Source: Acuticoccus mangrovi (GTDB lineage: Bacteria > Pseudomonadota > Alphaproteobacteria > Rhizobiales > Amorphaceae). From it: 64,000 nt of DNA. Under the pieces are notes generated by a model, which was not told the origin of the DNA, ran no database searches, and saw only the letters and a list, made by a program, of their open reading frames with translations. Both the position numbers and the translations under genes were made by a program. Location of the stretch: NCBI RefSeq assembly GCF_016411865.1, contig NZ_JAEKJA010000001.1:434001-498000 (forward strand), read 5' to 3'. Below are positions 47,470-54,805 of this stretch, piece after piece. Every line of letters begins with the position of its first letter. Position 1 is the first letter of the stretch.

Positions 47470-47531
47470 GGTCCTTCCCCCCGAAGCGAGTATGGTCGAT
47501 CGAAGCCGTAAGGCAACACGAAGGAAGAGCC

Positions 47532-48920
47532 ATGGATATCGACGCTGTCCTGAAGCGTATCGACGACGATCTCGAGACCAGCCTGGAGCGCCTTTTCGCG
47601 CTGCTGTCCATCCCCTCGATTTCCACCGATCCCGCCTACGACGGAGAATGCCGCCGCGCGGCCCAGTGGCTCGCCGACGATTTCGCGGCCATGGGCTTCA
47701 GCGCCGAGGTGCGCGACACCGAAGGCAAGCCCATGGTTCTCGCGAAATCGGACGGGGCGCCGGTCGCCGGCGACGACAAGCCGCACATCCTCTTCTACGG
47801 CCACTACGACGTGCAGCCGGTGGATCCGTTGGAGCTGTGGACGGAGGAGCCGTTCAAGCCCCATCTCGTGACGCGCGAGGACGGCTCCAAGATGATCGTC
47901 GCGCGCGGCGCCTGCGACGACAAGGGTCAGTTCATGGGCTTCGTCGAGGCCGTCAGGGCTATTCTGGCGGTCGAAGGGGCGCTGCCGGCGCCGATCACGA
48001 TCCTCATCGAAGGGGAGGAGGAATCGGGCTCGCCGAGCCTGCCGGGCTTCCTCGCCGCCGCGGGCGACGAGCTGAAGGCCGACGCCGCCTTCGTCTGCGA
48101 CACCGGGATGTGGGACGCCGACACGCCGGCGATCGCGATGTCGCTGCGCGGCCTCGTCGGCGAGGAGATCACCATTCGCGCCGCGAACCGCGACCTGCAC
48201 TCCGGCCAGTTCGGCGGGCCGGCCCGCAACCCCAACCACATCCTCGCCAAGATCCTCGCCGCTCTCCACGACGAGGACGGCCGCGTGACCGTGCCGGGCT
48301 TTTACGAGGGGGTGGTGGAGCCCGCGGCCGAGACCAAGGCCAACTGGGAGCGCCTCGGGCTCACGGCGGAGGAATTCCTCGGCCCCATCGGTCTCAAGGA
48401 GGCGGCAGGGGAGAAGGACCGCACGGTGCTGGAGCAACTCTGGTCGCGCCCCACACTCGAGGTCAACGGCATGATCGGCGGCTACACCGGCAAGGGCTTC
48501 AAGACGGTGATCCCGGGCGAGGCGAGCGCCAAGGTGTCGTTCCGCCTCGTCGGCGAGCAGTCGCCGGCGAAGCTGCGCGAGGCGTTCCGCGCCTTCGTGC
48601 GCGAGCGCGTGCCGGCGGACTGCGAGGTGAGCTTCGCCGAGCACGGCGGCAGCCCCGCCTTCCGCGTCGCCGAGGACTGGCCGATGCTGAAGAAGGGCGA
48701 GCAGGCGCTCAAGGACGAGTGGGGCACCGAGACGGCGATGGTGGGAATGGGCGGATCGATCCCGATCGTCCACTCCTTCAAGCACAAGCTCGGTATGGAC
48801 ACGCTGATGATCGGCTTCGCCCTCGAGGACGACAACGTCCACTCGCCCAACGAGAAGTACGACCTCAAGTGCTTCCACAAGGGGATCCGCTCCTGGGCGA
48901 GGGTGCTCGCGGCCCTCTGA
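47532..48920 (+). CDS. M20-family dipeptidase/peptidase
   Basis: A 462-residue zinc-dependent exopeptidase of the M20 carnosinase-like group. Metal and catalytic segments are LFYGHYDVQPVDPLELWTEE (His and Asp), RGACDDKGQFMGFVEA (bridging Asp), ILIEGEEESGSPSL (catalytic Glu pair) and FVCDTGMWD. A dimerisation insertion follows (about 190-370). The ATG at 47532 (MDIDAVLKRIDDDLETS) has AAGGAAG upstream. Cytosolic; it cleaves dipeptides or N-blocked amino acids; the exact substrate is not predictable. Confidence 0.9.
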   Translation: MDIDAVLKRIDDDLETSLERLFALLSIPSISTDPAYDGECRRAAQWLADDFAAMGFSAEVRDTEGKPMVLAKSDGAPVAGDDKPHILFYGHYDVQPVDPLELWTEEPFKPHLVTREDGSKMIVARGACDDKGQFMGFVEAVRAILAVEGALPAPITILIEGEEESGSPSLPGFLAAAGDELKADAAFVCDTGMWDADTPAIAMSLRGLVGEEITIRAANRDLHSGQFGGPARNPNHILAKILAALHDEDGRVTVPGFYEGVVEPAAETKANWERLGLTAEEFLGPIGLKEAAGEKDRTVLEQLWSRPTLEVNGMIGGYTGKGFKTVIPGEASAKVSFRLVGEQSPAKLREAFRAFVRERVPADCEVSFAEHGGSPAFRVAEDWPMLKKGEQALKDEWGTETAMVGMGGSIPIVHSFKHKLGMDTLMIGFALEDDNVHSPNEKYDLKCFHKGIRSWARVLAAL

Positions 48921-48930
48921 GCGGGGTGAC

Positions 48931-48966
48931 GACGGCGGGGCGCGGGACACGCAGCGCCCCGCCGTC
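48931..48966 (+). terminator. Strong GC hairpin after the M20 dipeptidase gene
   Basis: GACGGCGGGGCG (48931-48942) and CGCCCCGCCGTC (48955-48966) form a perfect 12-bp stem with a 12-base loop, 10 bp after the stop codon. No U-tract, as is common for terminators in GC-rich genomes. Confidence 0.6.
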
Positions 48967-49060
48967 ACACGCCGGCCATGCGCGTGTGGATACTCGCTTC
49001 GTCATTGACTAGGCTCGGAAAAAGGCCGCAATGGCATTCGTTCAAACTCGGGAGAGGACC

Positions 49061-49699
49061 ATGAGCACGGACGCGGACCCCAACACGCCCCCCTCCATCT
49101 ATGCCGGCTTGACGATGAGCTGGAAATGGATGCTGGCGCTCGGCATCCTGATGGCCGTGCTCGGCGTCATCGGTCTCGGCATGACCTACGGCCTCACGAT
49201 CATCTCGGTGCTGTGGTTCGGCGTTCTCGCCATCATCGGCGGCATCGCCCAGATCATCGACGCCTTCAAGCACGCGGGCTGGAAGTCGTTCATCTGGCAC
49301 CTGCTCCTCGGCATCCTCTATCTCGCGGCCGGCATCGTTCTCGTCGTCCTGCCGGTGCAGTCGGCCTGGTGGCTGACCCTCTTCATCGGCGCGATGTTCG
49401 TGGTGAACGGCATCCTGCGCATCATCATGGCCTTCCAGATGCAGGGGGGCGCCGCCATCGTCGTGGGCATCACGGGCGCCATCTCGATCTTCCTCGGCGC
49501 GCTGATCTACTCGATCGTCAACCTGCCCTCGGCCGACACCCTCGCGACGGCGGAGACCGCCACCGCCTGGTTCCGCGAGTGGGGCTGGGTGATCGGCCTG
49601 TTCGTGGCGCTCGAGATCATTGTCCACGGCGTCGCGCTGATCGTGCTGGCGCTCGCCGCGAAGAAGGTGGCCGACAGCGGTCCCTCCGCCGCGGCCTGA
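49061..49699 (+). CDS. HdeD-family membrane protein (DUF308)
   Basis: A 212-residue inner-membrane protein with six predicted helices arranged as three similar pairs, starting at WKWMLALGILMAVLGVIGLG and including the paired GILYLAAGIVLVVLPVQSA. Conserved HdeD features are the IIGGIAQIIDAF segment and the AMFVVNGILRIIMAF helix. HdeD of E. coli is linked to acid resistance, but the biochemical role is unknown. The ATG at 49061 follows CGGGAGAGG; an ATG at 49031 is less favoured. Confidence 0.88.
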   Translation: MSTDADPNTPPSIYAGLTMSWKWMLALGILMAVLGVIGLGMTYGLTIISVLWFGVLAIIGGIAQIIDAFKHAGWKSFIWHLLLGILYLAAGIVLVVLPVQSAWWLTLFIGAMFVVNGILRIIMAFQMQGGAAIVVGITGAISIFLGALIYSIVNLPSADTLATAETATAWFREWGWVIGLFVALEIIVHGVALIVLALAAKKVADSGPSAAA

Positions 49700-49703
49700 G
49701 CCC

Positions 49704-50360
49704 TCAGACGCTCTCCAACCCGTTGAGGGAGGGGAGCGTCGCCATCGGCGCGAGGTCGGCATATTCGTCGGGCTCGCGCGTGCGGTTGATCCACACGGCA
49801 CGGAAGCCCGCGGCGGTGGCCCCGGCGACGTCCCACCGGTTCGACGACTGGAACGACACCTTGTTCGGATACACCCGGAAGCGGGTGGTCACGAGCTCGT
49901 AGACCGCCGGCAGCGGCTTATAGGTGGCAAGGCTATCAACGGACAGCACGGCATCGAGGAGCGCGCCGATGCGGGCGGCGGCGACGGCCGCATCGAGCAT
50001 CGCCTGCGAGCCGTTGGACAGGATGGCGGTTTCGGCGCCGGCCTGCTTCAGCGTGGTGAGGACGTCGATGACCTCCGGATAGGCGTCGAGGGTGCGGTAG
50101 GCGTCGAGGAGCGCGCCGCGCAGGCCGGTGTCGGCGCTCGGCACCTTGGCGAAGGCGTAGTCGAGCGCGTCCTCCGTCAGCGCCCAGAAGTCGCGGTAGT
50201 GGCCGGCGAGGGCGCGGGTCCACGAATATTCGAGCTGCTTGGTGCGCCACAGCGCCGAGAGACGGTCCGCATCGGGCCCGACAGCGGCGGCGTGACGGCG
50301 CACGGCGGCGTGCACGTCGAACAGCGTTCCGTAGGCGTCGAAGCAATAGACGGCATGCAT
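49704..50360 (-). CDS. Haloacid dehalogenase, type II (L-2-haloacid dehalogenase-like)
   Basis: A 218-residue HAD enzyme that hydrolyses L-2-haloacids to D-2-hydroxyacids. Signatures are the nucleophile Asp in CFDAYGTLFDVHAA, SNGSQAMLDAAV, the Lys in TYKPLPAVYELV and FQSSNRWDVAGATAAGF, a pattern specific to the type II dehalogenases (SSNxWDxxGA) and not general phosphatases. It ends 4 bp after the HdeD-like stop, so the two are convergent with almost no gap and no terminator between them. Confidence 0.92.
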   Translation of the reverse strand: MHAVYCFDAYGTLFDVHAAVRRHAAAVGPDADRLSALWRTKQLEYSWTRALAGHYRDFWALTEDALDYAFAKVPSADTGLRGALLDAYRTLDAYPEVIDVLTTLKQAGAETAILSNGSQAMLDAAVAAARIGALLDAVLSVDSLATYKPLPAVYELVTTRFRVYPNKVSFQSSNRWDVAGATAAGFRAVWINRTREPDEYADLAPMATLPSLNGLESV

Positions 50361-50533
50361 GGTCTTTACCCCTCCGATCAGACCGTCCTACACCATGGAG
50401 GCGCTCCAGGGTGAAGGGAATGCCTCGCGCCGCGCCATCGCGGCCCCCGAACCACCGATCCGACCGTTCGTCGCGTCCGCGCCGCCCGGGAGGCGAGCGC
50501 GTCTGACGATGGGACATGCAAGGACAGGATGAC

Positions 50534-51385
50534 ATGGCAAACGAGACGTGGACGTTCGTTGATGGTGAGTGGATCTCCGGAAACCAGCCCATCATCGGCC
50601 CGCGCACCCATGCCTTCTGGCTCGGCTCCTCGGTATTCGACGGCGCGCGCGCCTTCGAGGGGGTGACGCCTGACCTCGACCTTCACCTCGAGCGGGTCAA
50701 CCGCTCGGCGGAGGTGATGGGGCTCCAGGCGCTGAAGTCGGTGGGCGAGATGACCGAGATCGCCGCCGACGGCGTCGCGCGCTTTCCCTCGAGCACCCCG
50801 CTCTACATTCGGCCGATGTACTGGGCCGAGCAGGGCGGTCCGGGGTCGGTGGAGCCGCTCGCGGCCTCCACGCGTTTCCTGATGTGCCTTTACGAGGCGC
50901 CGATGCCGCAGCCCAGCAAGGGGGCCTCGGTGTGCGTGTCGCCCTTCCGCCGGCCGACCATCGAGACGATGCCCACCAACGCCAAGGCCGGCTGCCTCTA
51001 TCCCAACAACGCCCGCGCCTATCTCGATGCCAAGGCGCGCGGCTACGACAACGCGCTGGTGCTCGACATGCTCGGCAACGTCGCCGAGCTGACGAGTTCC
51101 AACGTGTTCATGGTGAAGGACGGGGTGGTGGTGACGCCGGCCGAGAACCGCACCTTCCTCGCCGGCATCACCCGCACCCGCATCATGGCTCTCTTGAGCG
51201 CCGCGGGCTACCGGGTGGAGGCGACCACGCTGACGGTGGCCGACTTCAAGGACGCCGATGAAATCTTCTCCAGCGGAAACTATGGGAAGGTGTTGCCCAT
51301 TACGAAGATTGAAGACCGTGAGCTGCAGCCCGGCCCGGTGTTCAAGACCGCGCGTGATCTCTACTGGGAATACGCGCATGCCTGA
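50534..51385 (+). CDS. ilvE: Branched-chain amino acid aminotransferase (IlvE-like, fold-type IV)
   Basis: A 283-residue PLP transaminase. The PLP lysine is in TNAKAGCLYPNNARAYLDA, with LGNVAELTSSNVFMVKDG (phosphate-binding and Glu), ENRTFLAGITRTRIMALL and FSSGNYGKVLPI. The last differs from the GT(A/T)A(E/G) typical of IlvE, so it could act on other amino acids or as a D-amino-acid type. The ATG at 50534 (MANETWTFVDGEWIS) has AGGACAGG upstream; an ATG at 50516 is less likely. It is followed by sodB in the same direction. Confidence 0.85.
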   Translation: MANETWTFVDGEWISGNQPIIGPRTHAFWLGSSVFDGARAFEGVTPDLDLHLERVNRSAEVMGLQALKSVGEMTEIAADGVARFPSSTPLYIRPMYWAEQGGPGSVEPLAASTRFLMCLYEAPMPQPSKGASVCVSPFRRPTIETMPTNAKAGCLYPNNARAYLDAKARGYDNALVLDMLGNVAELTSSNVFMVKDGVVVTPAENRTFLAGITRTRIMALLSAAGYRVEATTLTVADFKDADEIFSSGNYGKVLPITKIEDRELQPGPVFKTARDLYWEYAHA

Positions 51386-51506
51386 CGGCGCTTCGGTGCC
51401 GGTCCCGGGCGAGGGCGGGGGTCACGCGACGTTGAAGCCGCTGAGTTTCCGCCTAATTTCGCAACTGAACGAAACCGCGCCCACGGGGCGCACCATGGAG
51501 GACTGA

Positions 51507-52103
51507 ATGTCGTTCCAACTCCCCGACCTTCCGTATGCCTACGACGCCCTCGGGCCCTACATGTCGGCCGAGACGCTGGAGTACCACCACGACAAGCACC
51601 ACCAGGCCTACGTGACGAACGGCTCCAAGCTGCTCGACGGGTCGGGCCTCGAGAACGAGTCGCTGGAGGAGATCGTCAAGAAGAGCTTCGGCACCAACCA
51701 GGGCCTCTTCAACAACGCCGGCCAGCACTACAACCACATTCATTTCTGGAAGTGGATGACGCCGAAGGGCGGCAAGGGCACCCTGCCGGGCGAGCTCGAC
51801 GCCAAGATCACCTCCGATCTCGGCGGCTACGACAAGGCGCGTGAAGACTTCCTCGCCGCCGGCGCCGGTCAGTTCGGCTCGGGCTGGGCCTGGATCGCGG
51901 TGCGCGACGGCAAGCTCGAGATCATGAAGACGCCGAACGGCGAGAACCCGCTGGTGCACGGTGCGACCCCGATCCTCGGCGTCGACGTGTGGGAGCACTC
52001 CTACTACATCGACTACCGCAACGCCCGTCCGAAGTATCTCGAGGCCTGGTTCGACAACCTGGTGAACTGGGAATACGCCGCCGAGCTGCTGTCGAAGGCC
52101 TAG
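51507..52103 (+). CDS. sodB: Iron (Fe/Mn-type) superoxide dismutase
   Basis: A 198-residue superoxide dismutase. Metal ligands are a His in ETLEYHHDKHHQAYV, a His in NAGQHYNHIHFW, and Asp/His in GVDVWEHSYYIDYRNARPKY. The GAGAGQFGSGWAWI segment is as in Fe-SodB. It disposes of superoxide in the cytosol. A clear GGAGGACTGA ribosome site precedes the ATG. The stop is followed immediately by palindromic repeats. Confidence 0.95.
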   Translation: MSFQLPDLPYAYDALGPYMSAETLEYHHDKHHQAYVTNGSKLLDGSGLENESLEEIVKKSFGTNQGLFNNAGQHYNHIHFWKWMTPKGGKGTLPGELDAKITSDLGGYDKAREDFLAAGAGQFGSGWAWIAVRDGKLEIMKTPNGENPLVHGATPILGVDVWEHSYYIDYRNARPKYLEAWFDNLVNWEYAAELLSKA

Positions 52104-52104
52104 G

Positions 52105-52148
52105 GCGCGTTCCGAAATAGTGGAGCCGGTTTTCCGCTCGGAACGCGC
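52105..52148. repeat. Inverted repeat directly after sodB
   Basis: GCGCGTTCCGA (52105-52115) and TCGGAACGCGC (52138-52148) form perfect 11-bp arms with a loop that contains GGAGCCGG, so elements of the intergenic repeat family appear here in a different order. It begins 2 bp after the sodB stop codon and may double as its terminator. Confidence 0.6.
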
Positions 52149-52161
52149 GCAGACAAGGACG

Positions 52162-52205
52162 CTAGAGCCGGTTTGGTGAACGCGCGTTCATTGAACCGGC
52201 TCTAG
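52162..52205. repeat. Palindromic intergenic repeat, copy 3 (44 bp, near perfect)
   Basis: CTAGAGCCGGTT (52162-52173) and AACCGGCTCTAG (52194-52205) are perfect 12-bp arms around the perfect core TGAACGCGCGTTCA (52177-52190), with only the two 3-base joints unpaired. It can fold as a cruciform or mRNA hairpin, or give nested protein-binding dyads. It is the best-preserved copy of the family. Confidence 0.75.
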
Positions 52206-52349
52206 TGGATCGACCGCGACATTCGGGTCCCGCCTTTCATGTCGGCGGAAGCCGGTTGCGTGACTGAAATGGCTCGTCAGGTCGATCTATAAAACCGTCC
52301 GCCGAGCGGTTCGGTCCGTCTGGATCGAGACGCTCGGCCACGACGTGAC

Positions 52350-52377
52350 GCCGGCGGGGCCCATGCGTCCCGCCGGC
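52350..52377 (-). terminator. Hairpin after the first small secreted protein gene
   Basis: GCCGGCGGG (52350-52358) and CCCGCCGGC (52369-52377) form a perfect 9-bp stem 17 bp beyond the stop of the minus-strand gene at 52395. No U-tract. Confidence 0.5.
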
Positions 52378-52394
52378 GCCCTCCGGCCGCCCCC

Positions 52395-52712
52395 TCAGCG
52401 ATAGTCGCAGGTGGACAGGGTGAGGCGGCCCGAGATCTTGCCCGACACCGGGCCCTTCCAGGCCTCGCACGAGCCGAAGCTCGGGAAACAGCCGACGAAC
52501 GAGACGCCGCGGCTCGGCGTGCCCGAGACGATGCCGGACACCCGTCCGACCACGCCGTACTCGGGGAAGTCGTGGCAGCTCGGCGTCGCCGATTTGATAT
52601 CGGCAATCAGAAATTGGGTGTTGATGCCCTGGGCGGATGCGGTGGTCGCCGCGCCGGCGAACGCGGTGGAGAGTGCCGCGGCGGCGAGGGCTGTGCGAAC
52701 GATGGTCTTCAT
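52395..52712 (-). CDS. Small secreted cysteine protein, paralog A, unknown family
   Basis: A 105-residue protein with a signal peptide (MKTIVRTALAAAALSTAFAG then AATTASA, cleavage before QGIN). The 78-residue mature part has four cysteines (PSCHDFP, FVGCF, GSCEAW, STCDYR) and a core VVGRVSGIVSGTPSRGVSF. Hand alignment with the protein at 54432-54755 gives 54 identities in 78 mature positions with no gaps. No known domain is recognised; two disulfides in a periplasmic or secreted fold are likely. The ATG at 52712 is supported by the signal peptide and an AGAG ribosome site. Confidence 0.8.
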   Translation of the reverse strand: MKTIVRTALAAAALSTAFAGAATTASAQGINTQFLIADIKSATPSCHDFPEYGVVGRVSGIVSGTPSRGVSFVGCFPSFGSCEAWKGPVSGKISGRLTLSTCDYR

Positions 52713-53066
52713 GGCTCTTGATCCCTGTTGTGTTGAACGCCCGCCGTTGCTGGCGAACGATGCGGATATGTGTGGTCGAGAGCCGATCGGAAGCGGCGAG
52801 CCACGGACAACCGACGCACCTGTGATCGCGGTCACGAAACCGGCCCTCTCGTCGGGGAGAACGCCCCTTCGAGCCGATTATTCCGAGGTTTTGCCTGAGG
52901 TTGTTGGATATATCCAATAGATGTGCCGATCGTCGTCGTCGGGATGCGGCCCGGCGGCGAGGCCATCGGTGGGTGGGAATAATGGGCTTGGGCGCCCGTT
53001 CGTTCGGATGAGCCGCGCAACGAGGTCGCGGCCGTCGAACAGAACCGAAAGCAACGAGGCCGCCCG
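52713..53066. other. 354-bp divergent intergenic region
   Basis: It separates paralog A from the acidic protein gene. An AT-richer patch at about 52895-52925 (GGTTGTTGGATATATCCAATAG, containing the dyad TTGGATATATCCAA) is the best promoter or operator candidate. No gene is supported; the frames seen are arginine-rich without ribosome sites. Confidence 0.4.
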
Positions 53067-54323
53067 ATGACCACCTTTGAACTCAAGACCCTGTCCCTCG
53101 AGGAGAAGAGCGAGAGCCCGGCCTTCATCGTGATCGTGGTGACGGCGGAAAAGGGCGAGGACGACGCCCATGTGATCCTCGGCTCCGATGCGCTGCAGAA
53201 GATCATGGGGATCGACCCGGAAGCGGCACTCGAGGCGTACGGCGCCGACCCCGGAGGGTTTGCCGAGGATCTCGCCAAGGCGCTCGAGGGAGCGGGGCTC
53301 GATCTCGGCACGGCGGAGGGGCGCGCGGCGATCGAGGCGTTCGGTCCCGACGTGGGCGGCGCGGCGCTCGGCGGTGGCGACCTCGACGGGCTCGGTGAGG
53401 ACGGGCTGATGCAGTCGACCGGGGGCGGGGCGGGCGGCGACGACGCGGCCGCCGACGACCCGTGGGCCTACTTCGAGAGCGACGAGCCCTTCGAAAAGGA
53501 ATGGGCCGCGGTGAAGGAGGAGGTGACCAGCAGCCGAACCGACTGGAGCGAAGGCGAATCGGCGGCGAGCGAGGTCACCGATGCGATCCCCAATACGCTG
53601 TGGCCGGTGTCGGGAGGCGATCAGGAGGTCGATACCGTCGAGCCCGGCACCTATACCGATCTCTGGGGCAACGAGGTGAAGCCGGCAGACGACGACGCCG
53701 AGGGCGGGTCCGACGGCGAGGAGCCGAGCGTCACCATCGACGAGATCCTGGAGATCCTGGACGAGCACGAGAAGAACGGCGGCGAAGACGGCGACGGGTC
53801 CACCGACGGCGGCACGGGCGAGGACGGCACCTCCTCCGGTGACGGCGACGATGATGGCGATACCGACGGGACGGACGGTGCCGACGGGACGGACGAGGGG
53901 GCCGGCGGCGAGGATACGTCCGGCGACGAGCCCGGTGGCGAGGGCACCGACGACGCCGCGATGACCGGCGAGCCCGGCACCGAGGGTGGCTGCGGCGACG
54001 GTGAGCCCGCTCCGGCGCCGGGCGAGCCGGCGGAGGGCGGCGACGACGGCTGCCCCGCCGACGCCGACGGCGGCTTCGTCCTCGCCCTCGATCCGCCGCT
54101 CTTCGGCGGCGGCACGATCTGCCCCGCGCAGGAGGAGGCCGACCGGCCGATGGTGGAGCCGGTGGACCCCACCTACGGCCTCACCATGCCCGTCAACCCG
54201 GGCCTCGACGAGGGATACGGCGGTGCCCTGCCGGAGGAGCCGATGGGGGTGGATCCCTCGGTGATGGACGCGGGCGGCACGGCGTTCGCGGTCGCCGCCG
54301 GCGACGACGGCTTTTTGATCTGA
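53067..54323 (+). CDS. Highly acidic Asp/Gly/Glu-rich protein of unknown function
   Basis: A 418-residue protein. Residues 1-95 look folded (FELKTLSLEEKSESPAFIVI and DALQKIMGIDPEAALEAYG). A mixed region (95-215) carries FEKEWAAVKEEVTSSRTDW. Residues about 215-330 are a low-complexity DGxD/GE-rich tract suited to binding calcium. The tail holds three cysteines (GGCGDG, DDGCPAD, GTICPAQ) and ends GGTAFAVAAGDDGFLI. No signal peptide. The short hydrophobic C-terminus and Asp/Gly content resemble type I secretion substrates, but no RTX nonapeptide is clear. It is flanked by the two cysteine paralogs. Confidence 0.8.
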   Translation: MTTFELKTLSLEEKSESPAFIVIVVTAEKGEDDAHVILGSDALQKIMGIDPEAALEAYGADPGGFAEDLAKALEGAGLDLGTAEGRAAIEAFGPDVGGAALGGGDLDGLGEDGLMQSTGGGAGGDDAAADDPWAYFESDEPFEKEWAAVKEEVTSSRTDWSEGESAASEVTDAIPNTLWPVSGGDQEVDTVEPGTYTDLWGNEVKPADDDAEGGSDGEEPSVTIDEILEILDEHEKNGGEDGDGSTDGGTGEDGTSSGDGDDDGDTDGTDGADGTDEGAGGEDTSGDEPGGEGTDDAAMTGEPGTEGGCGDGEPAPAPGEPAEGGDDGCPADADGGFVLALDPPLFGGGTICPAQEEADRPMVEPVDPTYGLTMPVNPGLDEGYGGALPEEPMGVDPSVMDAGGTAFAVAAGDDGFLI

Positions 54324-54396
54324 GGGTCAGGGCCTCTGCCGGAAAGCTTCGGCGCAGGCCCTCCGATCGCTCATGCGCCGCGGTGAGCGGGCTCGT

Positions 54397-54424
54397 CCCG
54401 CCCTGCTGTTTCCGACAGGGCGGG
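54397..54424. terminator. Hairpin between the acidic protein gene and paralog B
   Basis: CCCGCCCTG (54397-54405) and CAGGGCGGG (54416-54424) form a perfect 9-bp stem with a 10-base loop, between two convergent stop codons (54323 and 54432). A likely bidirectional terminator. Confidence 0.6.
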
Positions 54425-54431
54425 CGTCAGC

Positions 54432-54755
54432 CTAGTGGCGGTAGCTGCAGCGGTTCTGGATGATGCGGCCGCTGATGCGGCCCGACACCGGCATCCGCCA
54501 GGCTTCGCAGGCCTCCATGCTCGCAAAGCAGCCGACGAAGGAGACGCCGCGGCTCGGCGTGCCCGAGACGATGCCGGAGACGCGCCCCACCACCGGCGCG
54601 TCGGGATGGTCGCGGCACTTGGGCGTGATGGAGTCGATGTGGCTGATCAGAAATTGCGTCTCGATGCCCTGCGCGGCGGCCGGACCGGTCGCCGCGCCCA
54701 TCGACGCGCCCAGGCAAAGGGCGGCGCAGAGGGCGGTGGAGCGGGCGATGCTCAT
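54432..54755 (-). CDS. Small secreted cysteine protein, paralog B, unknown family
   Basis: A 107-residue protein with signal peptide MSIARSTALCAALCLGASMG then AATGPAAA (cleavage before QGIE) and a mature part nearly co-linear with paralog A: cysteines in PKCRDHP, FVGCF, EACEAW and NRCSYRH, and the identical core VVGRVSGIVSGTPSRGVSF. A 38-bp DNA stretch (54541-54578) is identical to 52501-52538 in paralog A. The ATG at 54755 follows a GGAGAGGAGAAC ribosome site. It lies 50 bp downstream of oligopeptidase B on the same strand. Confidence 0.82.
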   Translation of the reverse strand: MSIARSTALCAALCLGASMGAATGPAAAQGIETQFLISHIDSITPKCRDHPDAPVVGRVSGIVSGTPSRGVSFVGCFASMEACEAWRMPVSGRISGRIIQNRCSYRH

Positions 54756-54805
54756 CGGGTTCTCCTCTCCTTGGGGATCGATGCCCCTCGGTGTTCGATC
54801 ATGGC

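Noticed and set aside
43795-47511. A long plus-strand open frame opposite cdd, mutB and mutA
   Set aside because: A shadow of codon bias; the minus-strand genes have all catalytic motifs and operon spacing.
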